From assembly GCF_964340395.1 (NCBI RefSeq), contig NC_135557.1:3099216-3163215 (forward strand): a DNA stretch of 64,000 bases, given 5' to 3'. The notes below the pieces were generated by a model. The model saw only the letters and a list, made by a program, of their open reading frames with translations, searched no databases and was not told the DNA's origin. How positions within the stretch are numbered: position 1 is the stretch's first letter; every line of letters begins with the position of its first letter. Shown here piece after piece: positions 22,301-37,498 of the stretch. The translations under genes were made by a program, and so were the position numbers. The DNA is from Glandiceps talaboti. Taxonomy: Eukaryota > Hemichordata > Enteropneusta > Spengelidae.

Positions 22301-25300
22301 TAGATTAGTAAGTAGAATACTGGATATCTTTCAATGTCATGGTTAAGTATAGATTAGTAAGTAGAATACTGGATATCTTTCAATGTCATGGTTAAGTATA
22401 GATTAGTAAGTAGAATACTGTGTATATTTCAATGTCATGGTTAAGTATAGATCAATAAGTAGAATACTGGGTATCTTTCAATGTCATGGTTAAGTATAGA
22501 TCAGTAAGTAGAATACTGTGTATCTTTCAATGTCATGGTTAAGTATAGATCAGTAAGTAGAATACTGTGTATCTTTCAATGTCATGGTTAAGTATAGATC
22601 AGTAAGTAGAATACTGGGTATCTTTCAATGTCATGGTTAAGTATAGATTAGTAAGTAGAATACTGGATATCTTTCAATGTCATGGTTAAGTATAGATCAA
22701 TAAGTAGAATACTGGGTATCTTTCAATGTCATGGTTAAGTATAGATTAGTAAGTAGAATACTGGATATCTTTCAATGTCATGGTTAAGTATAGATCAGTA
22801 AGTATAATACTGTGTATCTTTCAATGTCATGGTTAAGTTTAGATTAGTAAGTATAATACTGTGTATCTTTCAATGTCATGGTTAAGTATATATCAGTAAG
22901 TAGAAAACTGGGTATCTTTCAATGTCATGGTTAGGTATAGATTAGTAAGTAGAATACTGTGTATCTTTCAATGTCATGGTTAAGTATAGATTAGTAAGTA
23001 GAATACTGGGTATCTTTCAACGCCATGGTTAAGTATAGATTAGTAAGTAGAATACTGGGTATCTTTCAATGTCATGGTTAAGTATAGATTAGTAAGTAGA
23101 ATACTGGGTATCTTTCAATGTCATGGTTAAGTATAGATCAGTGAGTAGAATACTGGGTATCTTTCAATGTCATGGTTAAGTATAGATCAGTAAGTAGAAT
23201 ACTGTGTATCTTTCAATGTCATGGTTAAATATAGATCAGTAAGTAGAATACTGTGTATCTTTCAATGTCATGGTTAAATATAGATCAGTAAGTAGAATAC
23301 TGTGTATCTTTCAATGTCATGGTTAAGTATAGATCAGTAAGTAGAATACTGGGTATCTTTCAATGTCATGGTTAGGTATAGATTAGTAAGTAGAATACTG
23401 TGTATCTTTCAATGTCATGGTTAAGTATAGATTAGTAAGTAGAATACTGGGTATCTTTCAATGTCATGGTTAAGTATAGAATAGTAGGTAGAATACTGTG
23501 TATCTTTCAATATCATGGTTAGGTATAGATTAGAAAGTAGAATACTGGGTATCTTTCAATGTTATGGTTAAGTATAGACTAGTAAGTAGAATACTGTGTA
23601 TCTTTCAATGTCATGGTTAAGTATAGATTAGTAAGTAGAATACTGTGTATCTTTCAATGTTATGGTTAGGTATAGATTAGTAAGTAGAATACTGTGTATC
23701 TTTCAATGTTATGGTTAAGTATAGATCAGTAAGTAAAATACTGGATATCTTTCAATGTCATGGTTAGGTATAGATTAGTAAGTAGAATACTGGGTATCTT
23801 TCAATGTCATGGTTAAGTATAGATTAGTAATTAGAATACTGGGTATCTTTCAATGTCATGGTTAAGTATAGATCAGTAAGTAGAATACTGGGTATCTTTC
23901 AATCAATGTCATGGTTAAGTATAGATTAGTAAGTAGAATACTGGGTATCTTTCAATGTCATGGTTAAGTATAGATTAGTAAGTAGAATACTGGATATCTT
24001 TCAATGTCATGGTTAAGTATAGATTAGTAAGTAGAATACTGGGTATCTTTCAATGTCATGGTTAAGTATAGATTAGTAAGTAGAATACTGGGTATCTTTC
24101 AATGTCATGGTTAAGTATAGATTAGTAAGTAGAATACTGGGTATCTATCAATGTCATGGTTAAGTATAGATAAGTAAGTAGAATACTGGGTATCTATCAA
24201 TGTCATGGTTAAGTATAGATTAGTAAGTAGAATACTGGGTATCTATCAATGTCATGGTTAAGTATAGATAAGTAAGTAGAATGCTGAGTATCTTTCAATG
24301 TCATGGTTAAGTATAGATCAGTAAGTAGAATACTGGATATCTTTCAATGTCATGGTCAAGTATAGATTAGTAAGTAGAATACTGGGTATCTTTCAATGTC
24401 ACGGTTAAGTAGAGATTAGTATGTAGAATACTGTGTATCTTTCAATGTCATGGTTAGGTATACATTAGTAAGTAGAATACTGTGTATCTTTCAATGTCAT
24501 GGTTAAGTATAGATTAGTAAGTAGAATACTGTGTATCTTTCAATGTCATGGTTAGGTAAAGATTAGTAAGTAGAATACTGTGTATCTTTCAATGTCATGG
24601 TTAGGTATAGATTAGTATGTAGAATACTGGATATCTTTCAATGTCATGGTTAAGTATAGATTAGTAAGTAGAATACTGGGTATCTTTCAATGTCATGGTT
24701 AGGTAAAGATTAGTAAGTAAAATACTAGGTATCTTTCAATCAATGTCATGGTTAAGTATAGATCAGTAAGTAGAATACTGGGTATCTTTCAATGTCATGG
24801 TTAAGTATAGATCAGTAAGTAGAATACTGGGTATCTTTCAATGTCATGGTCAAGTATAGATTAGTAAGTAAAATACTGGGTATCTTTCAATGTCATGGTT
24901 AAGTATAGATTAGTAAGTAGAATACTGGATATCTTTCAATGTCATGGTTAAGTATAGATTAGTAATTAGAATACTGGGTATCTTTCAATGTCATGGTTAG
25001 GTATAGATTAGTAAGTAGAATACTGTGTATCTTTCAATGTCATGGTTAGGTATAGATCAGTAAGTAGAATACTGTGTATCTTTCAATGTCATGGTTAGGT
25101 GAAGATCAGTAAGTAGAATACTGTGTATCTTTCAATGTCATGGTTAGGTATAGATCAGTAAGTAGAATACTGTGTATATTTCAATGTCATGGTTAGGTAT
25201 AGATTAGTAAGTAGAATATTGTGTATTTTTCAATGTCATGGTTAGATATAGATCAGTTAGTAGAATACTGTGTATATTTCAATGTCATGGTTAAGTATAG

Positions 25301-28300
25301 ATTAGTAAGTAGAATACTGGGTATCTTTCAATGTCATGGTTAGGTATAGATCAGTAAGTATAATAGTGGGTATCTGTCAATGTCATGGTTAAGTATAGAT
25401 TAGTAAGTAGAATTCTGTGTATCTTTCAATGTTATTGTTAAGTATAGATTAGTAAGTAGAATACTGTGTATCTTTCAATGTCATGGTTAGGTATAGATTA
25501 GTAATTAGAATACTGGGTATCTTTCAATCAATGTCATGGTTAAGTATAGATCAGTAAGTAGAATACTGGGTATCTTTCAATGCCATGGTTAAGTAAAAAT
25601 CAGTAAGTAGAATACTGTGTATCTTTCAATGTTATGGTTAAGTATAGATTAGTAAGTAGAATACTGGGTATCTTTCAATGTCATGGTTAACTATAGATTA
25701 GTAATTAGAATACTGGGTATCTTTCAATGTCATGGTTAAGTATAGATTGGTAAGTAGAATACTGTGTATCTTTCAATGTCATGGTTAGGTATAGATCAGT
25801 AAGTAGAATACTGTGTATCTTTCAATGTCATGGTTAAGTATAGATTAGTAAGTAGAATACTGTGTATCTTTCAATGTCATGGTTAAGTATAGATTAGTAA
25901 GTAGAATACTGGGTATCTTTCAATGTCATTTTTAGGTATAGATCAGTAAGTAGAATACTGTGTATATTTCAATGTCATGGTTAAGTATAGATTAGTAAGT
26001 AGAATACTGTGTATCTTTCAATGTCATGGTTAAGTATAGATCAATAAGTAGAATACTGTGTATCTTTCAATGTCATGGTTAAGTATAGATCAGTAAGTAG
26101 AATACTGGGTATCTTTCAATGTCATGGTTAAGTATAGATTAGTAAGTAGAATACTGGGTATCTTTCAATGTCATGGTTAAGTATAGATTAGTAAGTAGAA
26201 TACTGGGTATCTTTCAATCAATGTCATGGTTAAGTATAGATTAGTAAGTAGAATACTGGGTATCTTTCAATGTCATGGTTAAGTATAGATTAGTAAGTAG
26301 AATACTGGATATCTTTCAATGTCATGGTTAGGTGAAGATCAGTAAGTAGAATACTGTGTATCTTTCAATGTCATGGTTAAGTATAGATTAGTAATTAGAA
26401 TACTGGGTATCTTTCAATGTCATGGTTAACTATAGATTAGTAAGTAGAATATTGTGTATCTTTCAATGTCATGGTTAAGTATAGATTAGTAAGTAGAATA
26501 CTGTGTATCTTTCAATGTCATGGTAAGGTATAGTTCAGTAAGTAGAATACTGTGTATATTTCAATGTCATGGTTAGGTATAGATTAGTAAGTAGAATATT
26601 GTGTATTTTTCAATGTCATGGTTAGATATAGATCAGTTAGTAGAATACTGTGTATATTTCAATGTCATGGTTAAGTATAGATTAGTAAGTAGAATACTGG
26701 ATATCTTTCAATGTCATGGTTAAGTATAGATCAGTAAGTAGAATTCTGTGTATCTTTCAATGTCATGGTTAGGTATACATTAGTAAGTAGAATTCTGTGT
26801 ATCTTTCAATGTCATGGTTAAGTATAGATTAGTAAGTAGAATACTGTGTATCTTTCAATGTCATGGTTAGGTATAGATTAGTAATTAGAATACTGGGTAT
26901 CTTTCAATCAATGCCATGGTTAAGTATAGATTAGTAAGTAGAATACTGGATATCTTTCAATCAATGCCATGGTTAAGTATAGATTAGTAAGTAGAATACT
27001 GGATATCTTTCAATCAATGCCATGGTTAAGTATAGATTAGTAAGTAGAATACTGGGTATCTTTCAATCAATGCCATGGTTAAGTATAGATTAGTAAGTAG
27101 AATACTGGATATCTTTCAATCAATGCCATGGTTAAGTATAGATCAGTAAGTAGAATACTGGGTATCTTTCAATGTCATGGTTAAGTATAGATTAGTAAGT
27201 AGAATACTGGGTATCTTTCAATGTCATGGTTAAGTATAGATCAGTAAGTAGAATACTGTGTATCTTTCAATGTCATGGTTAAGTATAGATCAGTAAGTAG
27301 AATACTGTGTATCTTTCAATGTCATGGTTAAGTATAGATTAGTAAGTAAAATACTGGGTATCTTTCAATGTCATGGTTAAGTATAGATTAGTAAGTAGAA
27401 TACTGGGTATCTTTCAATGTCATGGTTAAGTATAGATCAGTAAGTAGAATACTGGGTATCTTTCAATGTTATGGTTAAGTATAGATTAGTAAGTAGAATA
27501 CTGTGTATCTTTCAATGTCATGGTTAAGTATAGATTAGTAATTAGAATACTGGGTATCTTTCAATGTCATGGTTAAGTATAGATCAATAAGTAGAATTCT
27601 GTGTATCTTTCAATCAATGCCATGGTTAAGTATAGATTAGTAAGTAGAATACTGGGTATCTTTCAATGTCATGGTTAAGTATAGATTAGTAAGTATAATA
27701 CTGTGTATCTTTCAATGTCATGGTTAGGTATAGATTAGTAAGTAGAATACTGGATATCTTTCAATTTCATGGTTAAGTATAGATCAGTAAGTAGAATACT
27801 GGGTATCTTTCAATTTCATGGTTAAGTATAGATCAATAAGTAGAATACTGTGTATATTTCAATGTCATGGTTAAGTATAGATCAATAAGTAGAATACTGT
27901 GTATATTTCAATGTCATGGTTAAGTATAGATCAATAAGTAGAATACTGTGTATATTTCAATGTCATGGTTAAGTATAGATCAATAAGTAGAATACTGTGT
28001 ATATTTCAATGTCATGGTTAAGTATAGATCAATAAGTAGAATACTGTGTATCTTTCAATGTCATGGTTAAGAATAGATCAGTAAGTAGAATACTGTGTAT
28101 CTTTCAATGTCATGGTTAAGTATAGAATAGTAAGTAAAATACTGTGTATCTTTCAATGTCATGGTTAAGTATAGATTAGTAAGTAGAATACTGGGTATCT
28201 TTCAATGTCATGGTTAAGTATAGATCAGTAAGTAGAATACTGTGTATCTTTCAATTTCATGGTTAGGTATAGATTAGTAATTAGAATACTGGGTATCTTT

Positions 28301-31300
28301 CAATGTCATGGTTAAGTATAGATCAGTAAGTAGAATACTGGGTATCTTTCAATGTCATGGTTAGGTATAGATCAGTCAGTAGAATACTGGATATCTTTCA
28401 ATGTTATGGTTAAGTATAGATTGGTAAGTAGAATACTCGGTATCTTTCAATGTCATGGTTAAGTATAGATCAGTAAGTAGAATACTGGGTATCTTTCAAT
28501 GTCATGGTTAGGTATAGATCAGTCAGTAGAATACTGGATATCTTTCAATGTTATGGTTAAGTATAGATCAGTAAGTAGAATACTGGGTATCTTTCAATGT
28601 CATGGTTAAGTATAGATTAGTAAGTAGAATACTGTGTATCTTTCAATGTCATGGTTAAGTATAGATTGGTAATTAGAATACTGTGTATCTTTCAATTTCA
28701 TGGTTAGGTATAGATTAGTAAGTAGAATACTGGATATCTTTCAATGTTATGGTTAAGTAGAGATTAGTAAGTAGAATACTGTGTATCTTTCAATTTCATG
28801 GTTAGGTATAGATTAGTAATTAGAATACTGGGTATCTTTCAATCAATGTCATGGTTAGGTATAGATTAGTAAGTAGAATACTGGGTATCTTTCAATGTCA
28901 TGGTTAAGTATAGATTAGTAAGTAGAATACTGGGTATCTTTCAATGTCATGGTTAGGTATAGATTAGTAAGTAGAATACTGGGTATCTTTCAATGTCATG
29001 GTTAAGTATAGATTAGTAAGTAGAATACTGGGTATCTTTCAATGTCATGGTTAAGTATAGATTAGTAAGTAGAATACTGGGTATCTTTCAATGTCATGGT
29101 TAAGTATAGATTAGTAAGTAGAATACTGGGTATCTTTCAATGTCATGGTTAAGTATAGATTGGTAAGTAGAATACTGGGTATCTTTCAATCAATGTCATG
29201 GTTAAGTATAGATCAGTAAGTAAAATACTGTGTATCTTTCAATGTCATGGTTAAGTATAGATTGGTAAGTAGAATACTGGGTATCTTTCAATGTCATGGT
29301 TAAGTATAGATCAGTAAGTAAAATACTGTGTATCTTTCAATGTCATGGTTAGGTATAGATTAGTAAGTAGAATACTGGGTATCTTTCAATGTCATGGTTA
29401 AGTATAGATCAGTAAGTAGAATACTGGGTATCTTTCAATGTCATGGTTAACTATAGATTAGTAATTAGAATACTGGGTATCTTTCAATGTCATGGTTAAG
29501 TATAGATTGGTAAGTAGAATACTGTGTATCTTTCAATGTCATGGTTAGGTATAGATCAGTAAGTAGAATACTGTGTATCTTTCAATGTCATGGTTAAGTA
29601 TAGATTAGTAAGTAGAATACTGTGTATCTTTCAATGTCATGGTTAAGTATAGATTAGTAAGTATAATACTGTGTATCTTTCAATGTCATGGTTAAGTATA
29701 GATCAGTAAGTAGAATACTGGGTATCTTTCAATGTCATGGTTAGGTATGGATTAGTAAGTAGAATAATGTGTATCTTTCAACGTCATGGTTAAGTATAGA
29801 TCAGTAAGTAAAATACTGTGTATCTTTCAATGTCATGGTTAAGTATAGATCAGTAAGTAGAATACTGGGTATCTTTCAATGTCATGGTTAGGTAAAGATT
29901 AGTAAGTAGAATACTGGGTATCTTTCAATGTCATGGTAAAGTATAGATTAGTAAGTAGAATACTGGGTATCTTTCAATGTCATGGTTAAGTAGAGATTAG
30001 TAAGTAGAATACTGGGTATCTTTCAATGTCATGGTTAAGTATAGATTAGTAAGTAGAATACTGGATATCTTTCAATGTCATGGTTAAGTATAGATTAGTA
30101 AGTAGAATACTGGGTATCTTTCAATGCCATGGTTAGGTATATATTAGTAAGTAGAATACTGGGTATCTTTCAATGTCATGGTTAAGTATATATTAGTAAG
30201 TAGAATACTGGATATCTTTCAATGTCATGGTTAAGTATATATCAGTAAGTAGAATACTGGGTATCTTTCAATGTCATGGTTAAGTATAGATTAGTAAGTA
30301 GAAAACTGGGTATCTTTCAATGTCATGGTTAAGTATAGATTAGTAAGTAGAATACTGGATATCTTTCAATGTCATGGTTAGGTGAAGATCAGTAAGTAGA
30401 ATACTGTGTATCTTTCAATGTCATGGTTAGGTATAGATCAGTAAGTAGAATACTGTGTATATTTCAATGTCATGGTTAGGTATAGATTAGTAAGTAGAAT
30501 ATTGTGTATTTTTCAATGTCATGGTTAGATATAGATCAGTTAGTAGAATACTGTGTATATTTCAATGTCATGGTTAAGTATAGATTAGTAAGTAGAATAC
30601 TGGGTATCTTTCAATGTCATGGTTAGGTATAGATCAGTAAGTATAATACTGGGTATCTGTCAATGTCATGGTTAAGTATAGATTAGTAAGTAGAATTCTG
30701 TGTATCTTTCAATGTCATGGTTAAGTATAGATTAGTAAGTAGAATACTGGATATCTTTCAATGTCATCGTTAAGTATAGATTAGTAAGTAAAATACTGTG
30801 TATCTTTCAATGTCATGGTTAAGTATAGATCAGTAAGTAGAATACTGGGTATCTTTCAATGTCATGGTTAAGTAAAAATCAGTAAGTAGAATACTGTGTA
30901 TCTTTCAATGTCATGGTTAAGTATAGATCAGTAAGTAGAATACTGTGTATCTTTCAATGTCATGGTTAAATATAGATCAGTAAGTAGAATACTGTGTATC
31001 TTTCAATGTCATGGTTAACTATAGATTAGTAATTAGAATACTGGGTATCTTTCAATGTCATGGTTAAGTATAGATCAGTAAGTAGAATACTGGGTATCTT
31101 TCAATGTCATGGTTAACTATAGATTAGTAATTAGAATACTGGGTATCTTTCAATGTCATGGTTAAGTATAGATTAGTAAGTAGAATACTGGGTATCTTTC
31201 AATGTCATTTTTAGGTATAGATCAGTAAGTAGAATACTGTGTATATTTCAATGTCATGGTTAAGTATAGATTAGTAAGTAGAATACTGTGTATCTTTCAA

Positions 31301-34300
31301 TGTCATGGTTAAGTATAGATCAATAAGTAGAATACTGTGTATCTTTCAATGTCATGGTTAAGTATAGATCAGTAAGTAGAATACTGTGTATATTTCAATG
31401 TCATGGTTAGGTATAGATTAGTAAGTAGAATATTGTGTATTTTTCAATGTCATGGTTAGATATAGATCAGTTAGTAGAATACTGTGTATATTTCAATGTC
31501 ATGGTTAAGTATAGATTAGTAAGTAGAATACTGGGTATCTTTCAATGTCATGGTTAGGTATAGATCAGTAAGTATAATACTGGGTATCTGTCAATGCCAT
31601 GGTTAAGTATAGATTAGTAAGTAGAATTCTGTGTATCTTTCAATGTCATGGTTAAGTATAGATTAGTAAGTAGAATACTGTGTATCTTTCAATGTCATGG
31701 TTAGGTATAGATTAGTAAGTAGAATACTGGGTATCTTTCAATGTTATGGTTAAGTATAGATTAGTAAGTAGAATACTGGATATCTTTCAATGTCATGGTT
31801 AAGTATAGATTAGTAAGTAGAATACTGGGTATCTTTCAATGTTATGGTTAGGTATAGATTAGTAAGTAGAATACTGGGTATCTTTCAATGTCATGGTTAA
31901 GTAAAAATCAGTAAGTAGAATACTGTGTATCTTTCAACGTCATGGTTAAGTATAGATCAGTAAGTAGAATACTGGGTATCTTTCAATGTCATGGTTAACT
32001 ATAGATTAGTAATTAGAATACTGGGTATCTTTCAATGTCATGGTTAAGTATAGATTGGTAAGTAGAATACTGGGTATCTTTCAATGTCATGGTTAGGTAT
32101 AGATCAGTAAGTAGAATACTGTGTATCTTTCAATGTCATGGTTAAGTATAGATTAGTAAGTAGAATACTGTGTATCTTTCAATGTTATGGTTAAGTATAG
32201 ATTAGTAAGTAGAATACTGTGTATCTTTCAATGTCATGGTTAAGTATAGATCAGTAAGTAGAATACTGGGTATCTTTCAATGTCATGGTTAGGTATGGAT
32301 TAGTAAGTAGAATAATGTGTATCTTTCAACGTCATGGTTAGGTATAGATCAGTAAGTAAAATACTGTGTATCTTTCAATGTCATGGTTAAGTATAGATCA
32401 GTAAGTAGAATACTGTGTATCTTTCAATGTCATGGTTAAATATAGATCAGTAAGTAGAATACTGGGTATCTTTCAATGTCATGGTTAAGTATAGATCAGT
32501 AAGTAGAATACTGGGTATCTTTCAATGTCATGGTTAACTATAGATTAGTAATTAGAATACTGGGTATCTTTCAATGTCATGGTTAAGTATAGATTGGTAA
32601 GTAGAATACTGTGTATCTTTCAATGTCATGGTTAGGTATAGATCAGTAAGTAGAATACTGTGTATCTTTCAATGTCATGGTTAGGTATAGATCAGTAAGT
32701 ATAATACTGGGTATCTGTCAATGTCATGGTTAAGTATAGATTAGTAAGTAGAATTCTGTGTATCTTTCAATGTCATGGTTAAGTATAGATTAGTAAGTAG
32801 AATACTGGATATCTTTCAATGTCATCGTTAAGTATAGATTAGTAAGTAAAATACTGTGTATCTTTCAATGTCATGGTTAAGTATAGATCAGTAAGTAGAA
32901 TACTGGGTATCTTTCAATTTCATGGTTAAGTAAAAATCAGTAAGTAGAATACTGTGTATCTTTCAATGTCATGGTTAAGTATAGATCAGTAAGTAGAATA
33001 CTGGGTATCTTTCAATGTCATGGTTAACTATAGATTAGTAATTAGAATACTGGGTATCTTTCAATGTCATGGTTAAGTATAGATTAGTAATTAGAATACT
33101 GGGTATCTTTCAATGTCATGGTTAAGTATAGATTGGTAAGTAGAATACTGGATATCTTTCAATGTCATGGTTAAATATAGATCAGTAAGTAGAATACTGG
33201 GTATCTTTCAATGTCATGGTTAACTATAGATTAGTAATTAGAATACTGGGTATCTTTCAATGTCATGGTTAAGTATAGATTAGTAAGTAGAATTCTGTGT
33301 ATCTTTCAATGTCATGGTTAAGTATAGATTAGTAAGTAGAATACTGTGTATCTTTCAATGTCATGGTTAAGTATAGATCAGTAAGTAGAATACTGTGTAT
33401 CTTTCAATGTCATGGTTAAGTATAGATCAGTAAGTAGAATACTGTGTATCTTTCAATGTCATGGTTAAGTATAGATCAGTAAGTAGAATACTGTGTATCT
33501 TTCAATGTCATGGTTAAATATAGATCAGTAAGTAGAATACTGTGTATCTTTCAATGTCATGGTTAACTATAGATTAGTAATTAGAATACTGGGTATCTTT
33601 CAATGTCATGGTTAAGTATAGATCAGTAAGTAGAATACTGGGTATCTTTCAATGTCATGGTTAACTATAGATTAGTAATTAGAATACTGGGTATCTTTCA
33701 ATGTCATGGTTAAGTATAGATTAGTAAGTAGAATACTGGGTATCTTTCAATGTCATTTTTAGGTATAGATCAGTAAGTAGAATACTGGGTATCTTTCAAT
33801 GTCATGGTTAAGTATAGATTGGTAAGTAGAATACTGTGTATCTTTCAATGTCATGGTTAGGTATAGATCAGTAAGTAGAATACTGTGTATCTTTCAATGT
33901 CATGGTTAGGTATAGATCAGTAAGTATAATACTGGGTATCTGTCAATGTCATGGTTAAGTATAGATTAGTAAGTAGAATTCTGTGTATCTTTCAATGTCA
34001 TGGTTAAGTATAGATTAGTAAGTAGAATACTGGATATCTTTCAATGTCATCGTTAAGTATAGATTAGTAAGTAAAATACTGTGTATCTTTCAATGTCATG
34101 GTTAAGTATAGATTAGTAAGTAGAATACTGTGTATCTTTCAATGTCATGGTTAAGTATAGATCAGTAAGTAGAATACTGGGTATCTTTCAATTTCATGGT
34201 TAAGTAAAAATCAGTAAGTAGAATACTGTGTATCTTTCAATGTCATGGTTAAGTATAGATCAGTAAGTAGAATACTGGGTATCTTTCAATGTCATGGTTA

Positions 34301-37122
34301 ACTATAGATTAGTAATTAGAATACTGGGTATCTTTCAATGTCATGGTTAAGTATAGATTAGTAATTAGAATACTGGGTATCTTTCAATGTCATGGTTAAG
34401 TATAGATTGGTAAGTAGAATACTGGATATCTTTCAATGTCATGGTTAAATATAGATCAGTAAGTAGAATACTGGGTATCTTTCAATGTCATGGTTAACTA
34501 TAGATTAGTAATTAGAATACTGGGTATCTTTCAATGTCATGGTTAAGTATAGATTGGTAAGTAGAATACTGGATATCTTTCAATGTCATGGTTAAGTATA
34601 GATTAGTAAGTAGAATTCTGTGTATCTTTCAATGTCATGGTTAAGTATAGATTAGTAAGTAGAATACTGTGTATCTTTCAATGTCATGGTTAAGTATAGA
34701 TCAGTAAGTAGAATACTGTGTATCTTTCAATGTCATGGTTAAGTATAGATCAGTAAGTAGAATACTGTGTATCTTTCAATGTCATGGTTAAGTATAGATC
34801 AGTAAGTAGAATACTGTGTATCTTTCAATGTCATGGTTAAATATAGATCAGTAAGTAGAATACTGTGTATCTTTCAATGTCATGGTTAACTATAGATTAG
34901 TAATTAGAATACTGGGTATCTTTCAATGTCATGGTTAAGTATAGATCAGTAAGTAGAATACTGGGTATCTTTCAATGTCATGGTTAACTATAGATTAGTA
35001 ATTAGAATACTGGGTATCTTTCAATGTCATGGTTAAGTATAGATTAGTAAGTAGAATACTGGGTATCTTTCAATGTCATTTTTAGGTATAGATCAGTAAG
35101 TAGAATACTGTGTATATTTCAATGTCATGGTTAAGTATAGATTAGTAAGTAGAATACTGTGTATCTTTCAATGTCATGGTTAAGTATAGATCAATAAGTA
35201 GAATACTGTGTATCTTTCAATGTCATGGTTAAGTATAGATCAGTAAGTAGAATACTGTGTATATTTCAATGTCATGGTTAGGTATAGATTAGTAAGTAGA
35301 ATATTGTGTATTTTTCAATGTCATGGTTAGATATAGATCAGTTAGTAGAATACTGTGTATATTTCAATGTCATGGTTAAGTATAGATTAGTAAGTAGAAT
35401 ACTGGGTATCTTTCAATGTCATGGTTAGGTATAGATCAGTAAGTATAATACTGGGTATCTGTCAATGCCATGGTTAAGTATAGATTAGTAAGTAGAATTC
35501 TGTGTATCTTTCAATGTCATGGTTAAGTATAGATTAGTAAGTAGAATACTGTGTATCTTTCAATGTCATGGTTAGGTATAGATTAGTAAGTAGAATACTG
35601 GGTATCTTTCAATGTTATGGTTAAGTATAGATTAGTAAGTAGAATACTGGATATCTTTCAATGTCATGGTTAAGTATAGATTAGTAATTAGAATACTGGG
35701 TATCTTTCAATGTCATGGTTAAGTATAGATTAGTAATTAGAATACTGGGTATCTTTCAATGTCATGGTTAAGTATAGATTGGTAAGTAGAATACTGGGTA
35801 TCTTTCAATGTTATGGTTAAGTATAGATTAGTAAGTAGAATACTGTGTATCTTTCAATGTTATGGTTAAGTATAGATTAGTAAGTAGAATACTGTGTATC
35901 TTTCAATGTCATGGTTAAGTATAGATCAGTAAGTAGAATACTGGGTATCTTTCAATGTCATGGTTAGGTATGGATTAGTAAGTAGAATAATGTGTATCTT
36001 TCAACGTCATGGTTAGGTATAGATCAGTAAGTAAAATACTGTGTATCTTTCAATGTCATGGTTAAGTATAGATCAGTAAGTAGAATACTGTGTATCTTTC
36101 AATGTCATGGTTAAATATAGATCAGTAAGTAGAATACTGGGTATCTTTCAATGTCATGGTTAAGTATAGATCAGTAAGTAGAATACTGGGTATCTTTCAA
36201 TGTCATGGTTAACTATAGATTAGTAATTAGAATACTGGGTATCTTTCAATGTCATGGTTAAGTATAGATTGGTAAGTAGAATACTGTGTATCTTTCAATG
36301 TCATGGTTAGGTATAGATCAGTAAGTAGAATACTGTGTATCTTTCAATGTCATGGTTAAGTATAGATTAGTATGTAGAATACTGTGTATCTTTCAATGTC
36401 ATGGTTAAGTATAGATTAGTAAGTAGAATACTGGGTATCTTTCAATGTCATTTTTAGGTATAGATCAGTAAGTATAGAATACTGTGTATATTTCAATGTC
36501 ATGGTTAAGTATAGATTAGTAAGTAGAATACTGTGTATCTTTCAATGTCATGGTTAAGTATAGATCAATAAGTAGAATACTGTGTATCTTTCAATGTCAT
36601 GGTTAAGTATAGATCAGTAAGTAGAATACTGTGTATCTTTCAATGTCATTGTTAAGTATAGATTAGTAAGTAGAATACTGTGTATCTTTCAATGTCATGG
36701 TTAAGTATAGATCAGTAAGTAGAATACTGTGTATATTTCAATGTCATCGTTAAGTATAGATCAGTAAGTAGAATACTGTGTATCTTTCAATGTCATGGTT
36801 AAGTATAGATTAGTAAGTAGAATACTGTGTATATTTCAATGTTATGGTTAAGTATAGATCAGTAAGTAGAATACTGGGTATCTTTCAATGTCATTGTTAA
36901 GTATAGATCAGTAAGTAGAATACTGTGTATCTTTCAATGTCATGGTTAGGTATAGATCAATAAGTAGAATACTGTGTATATTTCAATGTCATGGTTAACT
37001 ATAGATCAATAAGTAGAATACTGTGTATCTTTCAATGTCATGGTTAAGTATAGATCAGTAAGTAGAATACTGGGTATCTTTCAATGTCATGGTTAAGTAT
37101 AGATAAGTAAGTAGAATACTGT
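16356..37122. repeat. 49-bp minisatellite, about 420 copies (20.8 kb)
   Basis: An almost uninterrupted array of a 49-bp unit with gtatctttcaatgtcatgg, ttaagtatag, at(t/c)agtaagtagaatact and a variable ending (ggg, gtg, gga). A subset of units has a 4-bp expansion (tcaatcaatg, 53 bp). Rare variants mark higher-order copies: catttttagg at 31206 and 35077 and tattgtgta at 31431 and 35302 are both shifted by exactly 3871 bp (79 units). A block with taagtaaaaatc at 32.9 kb recurs 1274 bp (26 units) further on. It lies in the roughly 21.6-kb intron between the 37.5-kb exon and the F5/8C exon. Confidence 0.98.
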
Positions 37123-37498
37123 GTTGCATTCTTTAATTCACACCGTTTATCATTTAATGAAAGTTGCATTCTTAGTGTTTTATAATTGTAAATATAATAA
37201 CCGAGGCCAAGTATATTGAGTAAATAACATACTTACACAACGATGTTGTTACAGTGTGTGTACACTTTAACAACCATAAGCATCACATGAAATGTTGATT
37301 TCTAATTATTTGTGATTTTGTCAGAACATACAGTAAATAGCTATAGAAACTGAAAATATTGTCGCCGTGTATCATGAATATATGTTGTCACAACAGACGT
37401 ATTCGTGTAATGTTTGATGGAGAAAGTTTGTATTATGTGGCACTATAAATTGTTTGTATTTTCAACATTTGTGAGTGTTTATAATGAATTTTTTTTAC
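37123..37498. other. Intron between the 37.5-kb exon and the 49-bp array
   Basis: No repeat or coding pattern is seen. Confidence 0.5.

Noticed and set aside
4571-37122. Regular short repeats reminiscent of CRISPR arrays
   Set aside because: Units are contiguous with no unique spacers, no cas genes are present, and the DNA is eukaryotic.
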